Origin: Helichrysum umbraculigerum
Taxonomy: Eukaryota > Streptophyta > Magnoliopsida > Asterales > Asteraceae
DNA length: 64,000 nucleotides
Direction of reading: 5' to 3'
Assembly: GCA_949592205.1 (NCBI GenBank)
Contig: CATIUR010000005.1
Span: forward strand, 112,295,777 to 112,359,776
Every line of letters begins with the position of its first letter. Position 1 is the first letter of the stretch. The translations under genes were made by a program, and so were the position numbers. A model generated the notes under the pieces. That model saw nothing but the letters and a program-made list of their open reading frames with translations, made no database searches and was not told the DNA's origin. This document shows positions 51,560 to 61,452 of the stretch, one piece after another.

Positions 51560-54500
51560 TGTGACAATCCTCCAATTAGGGTATTTACTTAGCCTAATTT
51601 CATGCATTACCTAGAGTAATTCCCTGATTAAGTGAATTCAAACTATTATGTGTTAAGTTTTTGGTAAACTTACTATGTGAAGATGTGACATAATTGTTTG
51701 TAGTTATATGTGTATATATAATTACGTATGAAATAAACAATTATGTTAGTGATACAAAATAATTAATAATTCGAAAATTATTAATTACAACAATTATATA
51801 ATTATATTATTGATATAATATAACAAAATATACGTTTTATAATAAACGTATTAATCGCGAATAATAAAGTTCCAAAATGAACTTCGAAAATACTTTTTGA
51901 TAATTTTTAGTATGAAACTATTATATAAAAGTATAATAACGAAAAGAAACTGAAACATTTGACGAATTTTGTTACGCGTATTACGAACAGAAACAATTTT
52001 AAACCGCGCCTAGAGGTTCTAAATAATAAAAGTATTATTTAGTAAGTTACTGTTTTAATGTGTAGAACATTACCTCAAAATATGATTTCCAAATTTAACT
52101 GAAATCTGGCACGCGTTTTTGACTATACAGTATTTTTACTGTAATCAATTTTAATTATACTTGTAACTAAGTAGTTCACATTTCGATTTCAAATTCCTAA
52201 ATCTGGAATATCGAGGAACAAAACGCTTAATTTTATTATAATTAAGGTACCACAAATTATACCCGTACACGGAATTAACGGGCTAAAAACTACCAATATT
52301 ACACATTTCAAAATATCTGGCGACAAATTGCCACTCCCTCCATACTCTCAGTTGAAAAACTCGACCATGATCTTTTCCTTATACACTCCCTGAGAACACC
52401 TAACTTCAATAATTCATACCCACCTCATTTCTTCATCTGTGTGTTTGTGCGTGTGTACTGGAGAACAAGCAGAAGCAGAGGAGTAACAACAAGAAGAGCA
52501 ACACCAGTTCATCATCATAATCTCAAACACAAACATCAAACACTTCACCAAAAATGATCACGTAATCATCCTCATCATCATCGATCGTCATTATCATCAT
52601 CATCACATTAGAAATCATCATCAACCTCCATCTTTTACTCATTGTGAGGAAATTCTCCATTTTATTTCATTTCAATAATTTCTTCAAACTATTATGATTG
52701 TTGATGATTATTGTTGTAAACTTGTTAAAACATGTTATAATGTAATTATACAATCTATTGTGATGTTTGATCATGTTAAAAACGAAGCTAATATCAAAAC
52801 CCGTATAAAATTGCAATAACAGAGAACGAACTCGCTGCTGAAAACTATGGAATACGGCGTATTCCGATGAATACGGCATATTCCCACTTTGTAAAACTAG
52901 ATGATCCGATGAATTTAGTCGAATACGGCGTATTCCTTCGAATACGGCGTATTCCGCATTTAAAACTCGTACACCTTGAATCAACTCAGATGAATCCGGC
53001 GTATTCACGGGAATACGGCGGATTCCCAAATTCTTAAACTTTGAATACGGCGTATTCCAAAGAATACGGCGTATTCCCACCTTCGACCCGCACACAAACT
53101 TTCGGCAGAAACGATGAACGAGTAAAAGACACGCTTGATCCGGCGGATCATCGGTGATCCGGTGGAACCTTTTTGACTCGAATGAATACGGCGTATTCAC
53201 CAGAATATGGCGTATTCCCCTATTTTCGAATGAATACGGCGTATTCACCAGAATACGGCGTATTCCCCCTAATTGACCCGAATCCGGCGTATTCACCAGA
53301 ATACGGCGGATTCCCCCACTGGTGACTTTTGTATTTTTATATAATGTATAAACTAATAACCACAATACAATATATTATCGATTATACGTTTAAGGGTACA
53401 AAATTATGCGACAACGAGACTTAATAATTAGATGGACATATTATTGAGACATTATATTTCGGACAATTGGAACGCGACAAAACTTAATACGATAACGAAT
53501 AATATATATATATACTAACGGACAATGTATATATACAACTAGACGTATAAAAATGGAACGATTTAACTTATCTAGTACAAACAATATACGACAAACATGA
53601 ACGATGTAACAAAGTTATTTTGATAACTATTATATTTATGTTTGAAAACATAAACGACGACAAAGACAACTACATTTATATCTATATACATACACTCGGC
53701 ATTTATGATATATGTATATATGGACATTAACAATGACGACAACTAATGTATATATTAGAATATATATATTCAACTAATATGTATATAAATATACATACTT
53801 GAACTTAACGACTAATTGAAACGCAAACCTTATCAGCAACTGAAATATTATAAGCTTTACAACTTAACAAATAATCCGTATACTTATACAAGTATTATTA
53901 TTTGCGTCTAGGTATTTGATCGACGCTGTGGGATTATTTGCTAGCTATTTTTGCTGAAGACTTGCTACACGTGAGTTCACAGCCCCTCCCTTTTTCTTGT
54001 TTTAAATACTTTTAAAACCAGGGGTGGAAAACATAGAACAATGTGATAACATGCTATATGCTTTATTGTATTGCACTGCATGCTATTATGTGAACTGATT
54101 AACATGATCGTTTTCATGCTATTAAACTTGAATTGTTAATATGAAAGGTATTCATATTATATTGTTGAACTTGAACTATTTCAATAAAATGTTTTCATAT
54201 TGAATTAACTTGAATTAATTATATGAAACGTTTTCACAACATTTTGGGAATAAGACAGCAGATCTTGGTGCGATCCTAGGTTTACGCGAGGTAGTTGTAG
54301 TGCACATAAGTCCCAGTGCTTGCAACCTATAACCATTAGCTAGGTGACTCTAGCCACTGAGTATACAGATAGTACTATCGATTTGACAACCCTCCCAGGA
54401 TATTACTCGTTGGTCATTCCAACCACATCGACGATAGTCGTAACGAGGAGTGTATACTTACCGTGTTACTGAGGCAACAACAAAACAACTAGTCGTGGTT

Positions 54501-55551
54501 TGGTTATAGTACTAGTGTCGTTACTTTAACTCTAAAGGTTTAGCTCACCTTGGAGGGATTATAGTCTATATTTCCCACAAAACTAAACGAAACTAAACAA
54601 CTAAACAACAACTTGGTTTGGGAAGGGTATTCCCTGTGATGACAAATAGGACAGGTGTTCCTTGAGAGACTATTACTAGGAAACGTTTACCTTAAATGGT
54701 TGAACTTGGTTTCCCACAAAAACAACTATTCATAGGAAATGTTTACTTAAATGTTAAACCTGTGTTTCCTACTATAACTATTATTGGAATGTTTACTTTA
54801 TTGTTAAACTTGAGTTCCTGTTAACTATCTGTTGGAAAATGTTTGCTTGACTGCTAAACCTGATTTTCCTTAACTATTGAAATGGATATGTTTACTTAAT
54901 TGATAAACCTGTATATCCTGCAACTACTTGTTAGGAAATGTTTATGATTAAACTTGTGTTTCCTACACTGCTATTATTAATGTAAGAATGACATTCTTAC
55001 ATATTTAGGAAATGTTTTCTTTAATTAGAATACTCGTGTTTCCTACTTACATATAAACATTATGTTTGTGTACATGAATGATTTATACAAAAACTAAAAC
55101 CTGTGAATTCACTCAACATTCAATGTTGACAGTTTACTATGTTTTTCAGGGAATTAGGACTCAGGTACTCCTGCATGCATAAAGGACGTAGGCAACCTGA
55201 CTATTTATGATGCCACTTTTGGGACACTTGGATTTCCTTTGTATTATCAATTCTATTGGTTATACTTATGAAATCCCTCTTTTATAAATATGTATTTTCA
55301 AATACTTAAGTTGTCTTTGACAACCCTACTTATGTACGACTTTATAGGTCGTAACTTTTGTAATAACTTTAAACTTATGGCATCTTAAATATATATGTAT
55401 GTTCTGTATGATCATATACTCTGATAAAATGAATGCACTACAAAATCTGTACGCCCCCGACGCTTAACATTTACAAAAATGCTTCCGCTAATTAACAAAA
55501 AGCTTCCGCTAAACTATTATTAAACGTGATTACCGATTTGGGGGTGTGACA
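51560..55551 (+). repeat. 5' LTR of the Tekay element
   Basis: Starts TGTGACAATCC and ends GTGTGACA; 3992 bp. It contains an ATC-rich stretch (about 52510-52640), the hairpin array at 52850-53313 and a TATATAA at 53339-53345. The 232-residue minus-strand ORF over the array is a translation of the repeat. Confidence 0.94.
52850..53313. repeat. Eight paired 15-nt arms, invariant 19-nt step (hairpin array)
   Basis: The consensus GAATACGGCGTATTC occurs in pairs starting at 52850/52869, 52921/52940, 52992/53011, 53043/53062, 53184/53203, 53232/53251 and 53280/53299. A diverged pair has arms at 53136-53150 and 53155-53169. Each pair is 15+4+15 nt and can fold as a stem with a tetraloop and a central G.G mismatch. 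The last three pairs repeat every 48 bp. Confidence 0.92.
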
Positions 55552-55556
55552 GAGAT

Positions 55557-55568
55557 TGGTATCAGAGC
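55557..55568 (+). other. Primer binding site of the Tekay element
   Basis: TGGTATCAGAGC lies five bases after the LTR end; initiator tRNA-Met type. The leader to 55702 holds no other feature. Confidence 0.88.
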
Positions 55569-55702
55569 TATTGGTTATAGAGAACTAGAAGTCTTTAAGT
55601 GACTGAAACCTTAGAGACCTAGACTATAGCCTTGGCTAACACATTTCAGCATTCATACTATTGCATACGTCTGATACGTCACACACGTTTCTTTGACTAG
55701 GC

Positions 55703-56509
55703 ATGTCGAGACACGCACCTATTCACATCACTGATTCTGATACTGAGGAGGATCCCATGGAGGGACCATACGACGGGATTCCTACAGCAGTGTCTGTGGA
55801 GGTTTACCCGCCTACATTTCCTAGAGATACTTCCGATGGTTCGATAGCCACTCCACCATTGCCATCCACTGATCCTGCTACCCATATGTTAGGATCTATG
55901 TCTATGTCTAGACGCCATCTTATTGGAGAGTTTGATTTTAGGCCTATACCTAGGAGGACACCGCTGTCGTGTGTCAGGGATTTTCCCATAGGACCCTCAT
56001 CATCTCGCGGCAAGGAGCCGATGGTTGAGGAGCGAGAGATCCGCTGTGATCAGCAGACACCGAGAGCTAGGGTTCCGCATCTGGACTGGATGCCACGTAT
56101 TTTACGCCATTGGAGGATCATTGAGAGGATTCCTTCCACCTATGAGACTGGGGAGTCATCTCACACATCTACATCTCTACATTTGACCGAGGAGCCTCTG
56201 GAGCTTACGGTCCCTACTGTGGTCGCCGTTATTCGTACCTTACTGGGATTTCATTTTGGTACGCAGTCTGCCCTCCGAGTTATGCGCAGTGACACCTCTC
56301 GTCTTGAAGATGATGTGTTGGCGATATATGGACGCCTTGCGACTTCTGAGTTGCACATCGAGGTAGACAGGGAGTCTGCCGATGCTACTAGAGCACGTCT
56401 GATCAGATTGGAGCGTCGTTTGGAGACTATAGGTGCTGCAGTTGGGTTATGTGTGTTGATGGTTGCTGTTAAGATGTTTGTGGGATGGAGTCTACCGTAT
56501 TTCTTTTAG
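55703..56509 (+). CDS. Upstream ORF between primer site and gag, with a C-terminal hydrophobic segment
   Basis: A 268-codon intact frame begins MSRHAPIHITDSDTEEDPME. The first ~150 residues are acidic and Pro/Ser/Thr-rich, probably disordered. Residues ~180-235 form a charged helix (DTSRLEDDVLAIYGRL then RARLIRLERRLET), and residues ~240-265 are strongly hydrophobic (GAAVGLCVLMVAVKMF onward), a likely membrane anchor. I recall Asteraceae chromoviruses in which similar Pro/Ser-rich sequence precedes gag, sometimes fused to it. No function is known to me. Its position first on the genomic RNA means it, not gag, would be translated first by simple scanning. Confidence 0.65.
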   Translation: MSRHAPIHITDSDTEEDPMEGPYDGIPTAVSVEVYPPTFPRDTSDGSIATPPLPSTDPATHMLGSMSMSRRHLIGEFDFRPIPRRTPLSCVRDFPIGPSSSRGKEPMVEEREIRCDQQTPRARVPHLDWMPRILRHWRIIERIPSTYETGESSHTSTSLHLTEEPLELTVPTVVAVIRTLLGFHFGTQSALRVMRSDTSRLEDDVLAIYGRLATSELHIEVDRESADATRARLIRLERRLETIGAAVGLCVLMVAVKMFVGWSLPYFF

Positions 56510-56849
56510 ACCATATGTATGATGTATTAGGACTTTGGTTATGTTGTATTTGGGTTGACTTTTGACTAGATGGATGTATAGGTTAAATCCGTCACATTTT
56601 GTAGATCATGTTTGATCCAATGGGTATCTTTTGTAGTAAATCCCATCTTTGTACAAAACTTATGTAATAACAATTAACCCATGATTATGATATATAACTT
56701 ATGTTTAGTTTACATCGCTGTATCCATTATGAATGATATCAATTGGTGATTGACTTCATGCTATATCTACATTTATCACTTACTTTATGAGTGATGACTT
56801 GATTAGAAATCTTATACGAGTGTTTCTTGTGTGTGATTAGGACTGAATC
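56510..56849 (+). other. Spacer between the upstream ORF and gag-pol
   Basis: AT-rich, with no supported ORF. It ends in TTGTGTGTGATTAG just before the gag ATG (MPPKRR), which could serve as a 3' splice site that bypasses the upstream ORF. Confidence 0.45.
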
Positions 56850-59800
56850 ATGCCGCCTAAACGTAGAAATACCAGGAACAGCCAACGAAACCCCACACCA
56901 CCTCCTGCTGTTGAGGAGACTACTGAACAAATGGTTAACCGAAGAATTTCTGAAGCCCTTGCTCAGTATGACACTGACCGAAACCGTAGCGGTAGTAGAG
57001 AAACCGAACCAAACGCTTCAGGTAGTAACCCTGAGAGCACTCATAGGGGATGTTCATATAAGACATTCCTTGCCTGTAAACCGAGCCATTTCCGTGGTAC
57101 TGAAGGTGCCATTGGAATCATCCATTGGATTGAGAAAATGGAGTCTGTGATAGAAATTAGCAGGTGTGCTCGTGAAGATATGGTCATGTATGCTACATGC
57201 ACATTTAGTGATAAGGCTTTGACCTGGTGGAATGCCCAGAAGCAAGCGATGGGTCGTCCAGCTGCTCATTCAATGTCTTGGGAAACTCTGAAAACCATGG
57301 TCATGGAAGAGTTTTGTCCCCGTAGTGAACTGCAGAAGATTGAATCTGAGCTCTGGAATATTGCTATGGTTGGTGCTGATATCACAGGATATACCACCAG
57401 ATTTCAAGAACTAGCACGCCTTGTACCTCACATGGTCACTCCTGAGTACAAGCGCACTGAAAGGTATATCTGGGGTCTAGTGCCACAAATTCGAAGTTTG
57501 GTAACATCAGCTAATCCAGCTACTTTTAAGATTGCTGTGGAACTAGCACAACGTTTGACTGATGAAGCAGTAAGGATGGGGAATCTTACTAAGAAAGCTG
57601 ATACTGGAAAGGTTGAATCCAGCAATGCTGATGCTGGGAAAGGAAAACGTAAGTGGAATGACCGTCAGGGTCACAAGAATAAGAAGCAAGCTAGTACCAC
57701 GAAAGCTTACATTGCCACTACTGCTGAACAAAAGACTTACATGGGGAGTAAGCCCAAGTGTGGCAAGTGTGAACGTCATCATGATGGTGACTGTACTTTC
57801 TGTGGGAATTGCAAACGCTGGGGGCATCTGGCCCAATACTGTAGAGCGAACCCTACCACTCAAGCAAATAGGGATCGATCAGCAAATGGATGTTTCGAAT
57901 GTGGCGAGCAAGGTCATTTCCGAAACAAGTGCCCTAAACTAAACCGTGGCAATCAAAACAATCAGAACCGCCCTGCAAACCTGAACAACAACAATAATCG
58001 TGGAAACGTCAACAACCAGCCAGCTAGGGGTCGTGCATTTGTCGTTGGAGCGCAAGAGGCACGCGAGGACCCTAACACTGTCACTGGTACGTTTCTAGTT
58101 AACGATCATTATGCATCCGTATTATTTGATTCTGGCGCCGATTTGAGTTTTGTGTCTAAGGACTTTAGACCACTATTAGACGTTAGATCTCGTAAGCTAG
58201 ACAACAAGTACACATTAGAACTAGCCGATGGTAGGTTGATTGAATCAGGAGAAATAGTACCAGGATGTACTCTAGCATTGGAGAGTCATCTTTTCGAAAT
58301 AGACTTACTACCGGTTGAGTTGGGAAGCTTTGACATCGTAGTCGGTATGGACTGGTTGTCGAAGAACCGTGCAGAGATTGTTTGTTTTGATAAAATGATA
58401 TGTTTACCATTGTTAACTGGAGAAACTTTGGTGATACAAGGAGACAAGAGGGCGAGTGCCATCAAAACTATTAATTGCTTAAAAGCTTGTAAATATCTCC
58501 GAAAGGGATATCCAGCATTTTTGGCGCATGTTGTGGAAAAGAAACCTGTAGAGAGACGCTTAGACGATATACCTGTAGTACGAGACTATCCGGGAGTGTT
58601 TCCTGATGATCTTCCAGGATTACCACCTCCGCGACAACTCGAGTTTCGCATCGATCTGGTGCCTGGAGCCGCACCAATCGCTCGCTCACCTTATCGTCTA
58701 GCTCCATCAGAAATGCAAGAACTGTCTACACAGTTGCAAGAGCTTTTAGACTTAGGATTCATCAGACCGAGCTTTTCACCTTGGGGAGCTCCGGTTTTGT
58801 TTGTCAAAAAGAAGGATGGATCTATGCGCATGTGTATTGACTACAGAGAGTTGAACAAGGTAACTATTAAGAACCGATATCCGTTACCTCGCATTGACGA
58901 TCTATTTGATCAGCTACAAGGATCAAGTTACTACTCGAAGATCGATCTGCGTTCTGGTTATCATCAACTGAAGGTTCGAGAAGAGGATGTGCCGAAGACA
59001 GCGTTTAGGACTCGTTATGGACATTATGAGTTTCTAGTCATGCCGTTTGGATTGACTAACGCGCCGGCAGTATTCATGGATCTCATGAACCGAGTGTGCA
59101 AACGTTACTTAGATAAGTTTGTCATTGTGTTCATTGACGACATTTTGATTTACTCAAAGACGAAAGAGGATCACGAACAGCATTTGAAACTTATTCTCCA
59201 ACTACTTGAGAACGAGAAGCTGTATGCTAAGTTCTCCAAATGCGAATTTTGGATTAGAGAGGTTCAATTCCTAGGTCATGTGATCAACGACAAGGGAATT
59301 CATGTGGACCCGTCCAAAATAGAGGCAATTAAGAACTGGAAAGCACCTGAAACTCCCACAGAAATTCGACAATTTCTTGGTTTGGCTGGCTATTATCGAC
59401 GATTTATAGAGAACTTTTCAAAGATAGCTCAGTCACTCACCACCTTAACTCAGAAGGATAAGAAATTCGAATGGGGAGAGAAACAAGAGAACGCCTTTCA
59501 ACTGTTGAAACAAAAGTTGAGCACCGCACCGATTTTATCCTTACCAGAGGGAACAGAGAACTTTATTGTTTATTGTGACGCCTCACATCAAGGATTAGGT
59601 TGTGTTCTCATGCAAAACGACAAAGTTATTGCTTATGCATCTCGTCAATTGAAGATTCACGAGAAGAACTATACGACTCATGACTTAGAGTTGGGAGCAG
59701 TCGTTTTTGCATTGAAAATTTGGAGACACTACTTATATGGCACAAAGTGTACAATTTTCACTGACCACAAGAGTCTACAACACATATTCGACCAGAAAGA

Positions 59801-61418
59801 ACTCAACATGAGACAAAGACGTTGGGTCGAATTACTGAATGATTACGACTGTGAGATTAAATACCATCCGGGCAAGGCTAATGTAGTAGCTGATGCCTTA
59901 AGTCGTAAAGAGAACGTTAAGCCTCGTAGAGTTCGAGCCTTAGTGTTAACGATTCACTCGAATCTCATTACTCAAATTCGTGACGCACAACAGTTAGCTT
60001 TCACCGCTGAACGCATGAAAGACGAATCCCTGAGGGGAATGGAGAAACAGCTTGAAACAAAAGAGAATGGAGTTTTATACTTCATGAACAGAATTTGGGT
60101 ACCGTGCGACGATGAACTCCGTAAGCTGATATTGGACGAAGCTCACAAGTCCAACTACTCGATTCATCCTGGTGCAGACAAGATGTACCAAGATGTGAAA
60201 GGTTTCTATTGGTGGCCTAATATGAAGAGAGACATCGCTACTTATGTCAGCAAATGTCTAACTTGTTCAAAGGTCAAGGTTGAATATCAAAAACCTTCAG
60301 GACTTTTGCAACAACCAATGATGCCACAATGGAAATGGGAGCACATAACGATGGATTTCATCACAAAGCTACCCAAGACATCAACTGGTGTTGATTCAAT
60401 TTGGGTGATTGTCGATAGACTGACGAAATCAGCCCATTTCATTGCTTTCAAAGAGACTGACAAGCTTGAGAAACTGGCAAAGATCTATATCAAAGAGGTC
60501 GTTTCTCGGCACGGTGTGCCACTATCGATTATATCTGATAGAGATAGCAGATACACATCTCGTTTCTGGCAAACGCTACAACAGGCCCTAGGTACTCGAC
60601 TCAATATGAGTACGGCCTATCATCCACAAACAGATGGCCAAAGTGAACGAACGATTCAAACGCTCGAAGATTTGCTACGAGCATGTGTGATTGACTTTGG
60701 AGGAAATTGGGATACTCATCTCCCATTAGCTGAGTTCTCCTACAACAATAGTTATCACACCAGTATACATATGGCACCGTTTGAAGCGTTGTATGGACGC
60801 AAGTGCAGATCTCCACTCTGTTGGGCAGAGTTGGATGACAGACAACTATCTGGACCCGAACTTGTCCAAGAAACCACAGACAAAATATCTCAAGTGCTGA
60901 ACCGATTGAAAGCTGCAAGAGATAGACAAAAGAGTTACGCCGATAACCGCCGTAAACCTCTTGAGTTTCAAGTAGGAGACAAAGTTCTACTCAAAGTATC
61001 GCCTTGGAAAGGGATAGCACGATTTGGAAAGCGAGGAAAACTGAACCCACGATATGTTGGACCTTTTGAAATACTTGCTAGGATTGGTCCTGTTGCTTAT
61101 AAACTCAAACTACCACAAGAGCTTAGTAGTATTCACGACACTTTTCATGTGTGTAATTTGAAGAAGTGTCTGTCCGACGAAACACTTATCCTACCTCCTG
61201 ACGAAGTTTTTATTAACTCAAAGCTTAACTTTGTGGAGGAACCAATCGAAATAGCTGATACGAAAACACAAAGACTGAGAAACAAACGAATCAAACTCGT
61301 CAAAGTTCGATGGAATTCGAAGCATGGCCCAGAGTTTACTTGGGAACGTGAGGATGAGATAAGAAAGAAGTACCCTCACCTATTTGTACAAGCGACTGAC
61401 ACGAATAATACAAATTAA
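56850..61418 (+). CDS. gag-pol: Tekay gag-pol polyprotein, intact, 1522 residues
   Basis: A single frame from MPPKRRNTRNSQ. The gag domain (about 65-240) includes FRGTEGAIGIIHWIEKMESV. Two CCHC knuckles are CGNCKRWGHLAQYC (about 315-330) and CFECGEQGHFRNKC (about 348-361). The aspartic protease has LFDSGADLSFV (about 425). RT runs from about 600, with the catalytic FIDD at about 762. RNase H has YCDASHQGLG (about 907). Integrase has the HHCC region ending CLTCSKVK (about 1105-1145), a core Asp in TMDFITKLP (about 1165), a second Asp in SDRDSRYTS (about 1230) and a Glu in DGQSERTIQTLED (about 1262). The last ~50 residues (KVRWNSKHGPEFTWE) are a chromodomain-like module thought to guide integration into heterochromatin. 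No lesion is seen. Confidence 0.95.
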   Translation: MPPKRRNTRNSQRNPTPPPAVEETTEQMVNRRISEALAQYDTDRNRSGSRETEPNASGSNPESTHRGCSYKTFLACKPSHFRGTEGAIGIIHWIEKMESVIEISRCAREDMVMYATCTFSDKALTWWNAQKQAMGRPAAHSMSWETLKTMVMEEFCPRSELQKIESELWNIAMVGADITGYTTRFQELARLVPHMVTPEYKRTERYIWGLVPQIRSLVTSANPATFKIAVELAQRLTDEAVRMGNLTKKADTGKVESSNADAGKGKRKWNDRQGHKNKKQASTTKAYIATTAEQKTYMGSKPKCGKCERHHDGDCTFCGNCKRWGHLAQYCRANPTTQANRDRSANGCFECGEQGHFRNKCPKLNRGNQNNQNRPANLNNNNNRGNVNNQPARGRAFVVGAQEAREDPNTVTGTFLVNDHYASVLFDSGADLSFVSKDFRPLLDVRSRKLDNKYTLELADGRLIESGEIVPGCTLALESHLFEIDLLPVELGSFDIVVGMDWLSKNRAEIVCFDKMICLPLLTGETLVIQGDKRASAIKTINCLKACKYLRKGYPAFLAHVVEKKPVERRLDDIPVVRDYPGVFPDDLPGLPPPRQLEFRIDLVPGAAPIARSPYRLAPSEMQELSTQLQELLDLGFIRPSFSPWGAPVLFVKKKDGSMRMCIDYRELNKVTIKNRYPLPRIDDLFDQLQGSSYYSKIDLRSGYHQLKVREEDVPKTAFRTRYGHYEFLVMPFGLTNAPAVFMDLMNRVCKRYLDKFVIVFIDDILIYSKTKEDHEQHLKLILQLLENEKLYAKFSKCEFWIREVQFLGHVINDKGIHVDPSKIEAIKNWKAPETPTEIRQFLGLAGYYRRFIENFSKIAQSLTTLTQKDKKFEWGEKQENAFQLLKQKLSTAPILSLPEGTENFIVYCDASHQGLGCVLMQNDKVIAYASRQLKIHEKNYTTHDLELGAVVFALKIWRHYLYGTKCTIFTDHKSLQHIFDQKELNMRQRRWVELLNDYDCEIKYHPGKANVVADALSRKENVKPRRVRALVLTIHSNLITQIRDAQQLAFTAERMKDESLRGMEKQLETKENGVLYFMNRIWVPCDDELRKLILDEAHKSNYSIHPGADKMYQDVKGFYWWPNMKRDIATYVSKCLTCSKVKVEYQKPSGLLQQPMMPQWKWEHITMDFITKLPKTSTGVDSIWVIVDRLTKSAHFIAFKETDKLEKLAKIYIKEVVSRHGVPLSIISDRDSRYTSRFWQTLQQALGTRLNMSTAYHPQTDGQSERTIQTLEDLLRACVIDFGGNWDTHLPLAEFSYNNSYHTSIHMAPFEALYGRKCRSPLCWAELDDRQLSGPELVQETTDKISQVLNRLKAARDRQKSYADNRRKPLEFQVGDKVLLKVSPWKGIARFGKRGKLNPRYVGPFEILARIGPVAYKLKLPQELSSIHDTFHVCNLKKCLSDETLILPPDEVFINSKLNFVEEPIEIADTKTQRLRNKRIKLVKVRWNSKHGPEFTWEREDEIRKKYPHLFVQATDTNNTN

Positions 61419-61435
61419 ATCTCGGGACGAGATTT
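61417..61435 (+). other. Stem-loop overlapping the gag-pol stop codon
   Basis: AAATCTCG, GGA, CGAGATTT: a perfect 8-bp stem with a 3-nt loop. It overlaps the last two bases of the TAA and sits just before the polypurine tract. I recall related CGAGGACG-type stems at this place in other plant chromoviruses. Confidence 0.75.
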
Positions 61436-61439
61436 CGCT

Positions 61440-61452
61440 AACAGGGGGAGAA
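61440..61452 (+). other. Polypurine tract of the Tekay element
   Basis: AACAGGGGGAGAA ends directly at the 3' LTR. Confidence 0.88.

Noticed and set aside
52850..53313. CRISPR-like repeat array
   Set aside because: Spacing is 4 nt within pairs, spacers are not unique sequences, there are no cas genes, and the context is a plant LTR.
52667..53365. 232-residue minus-strand ORF with repeats of RRILVNTPYS type (and its copy at 62560-63258)
   Set aside because: It is the translation of the hairpin array in the LTR; the 48-bp period is a multiple of three, so frames stay open by chance. It has no gene context.
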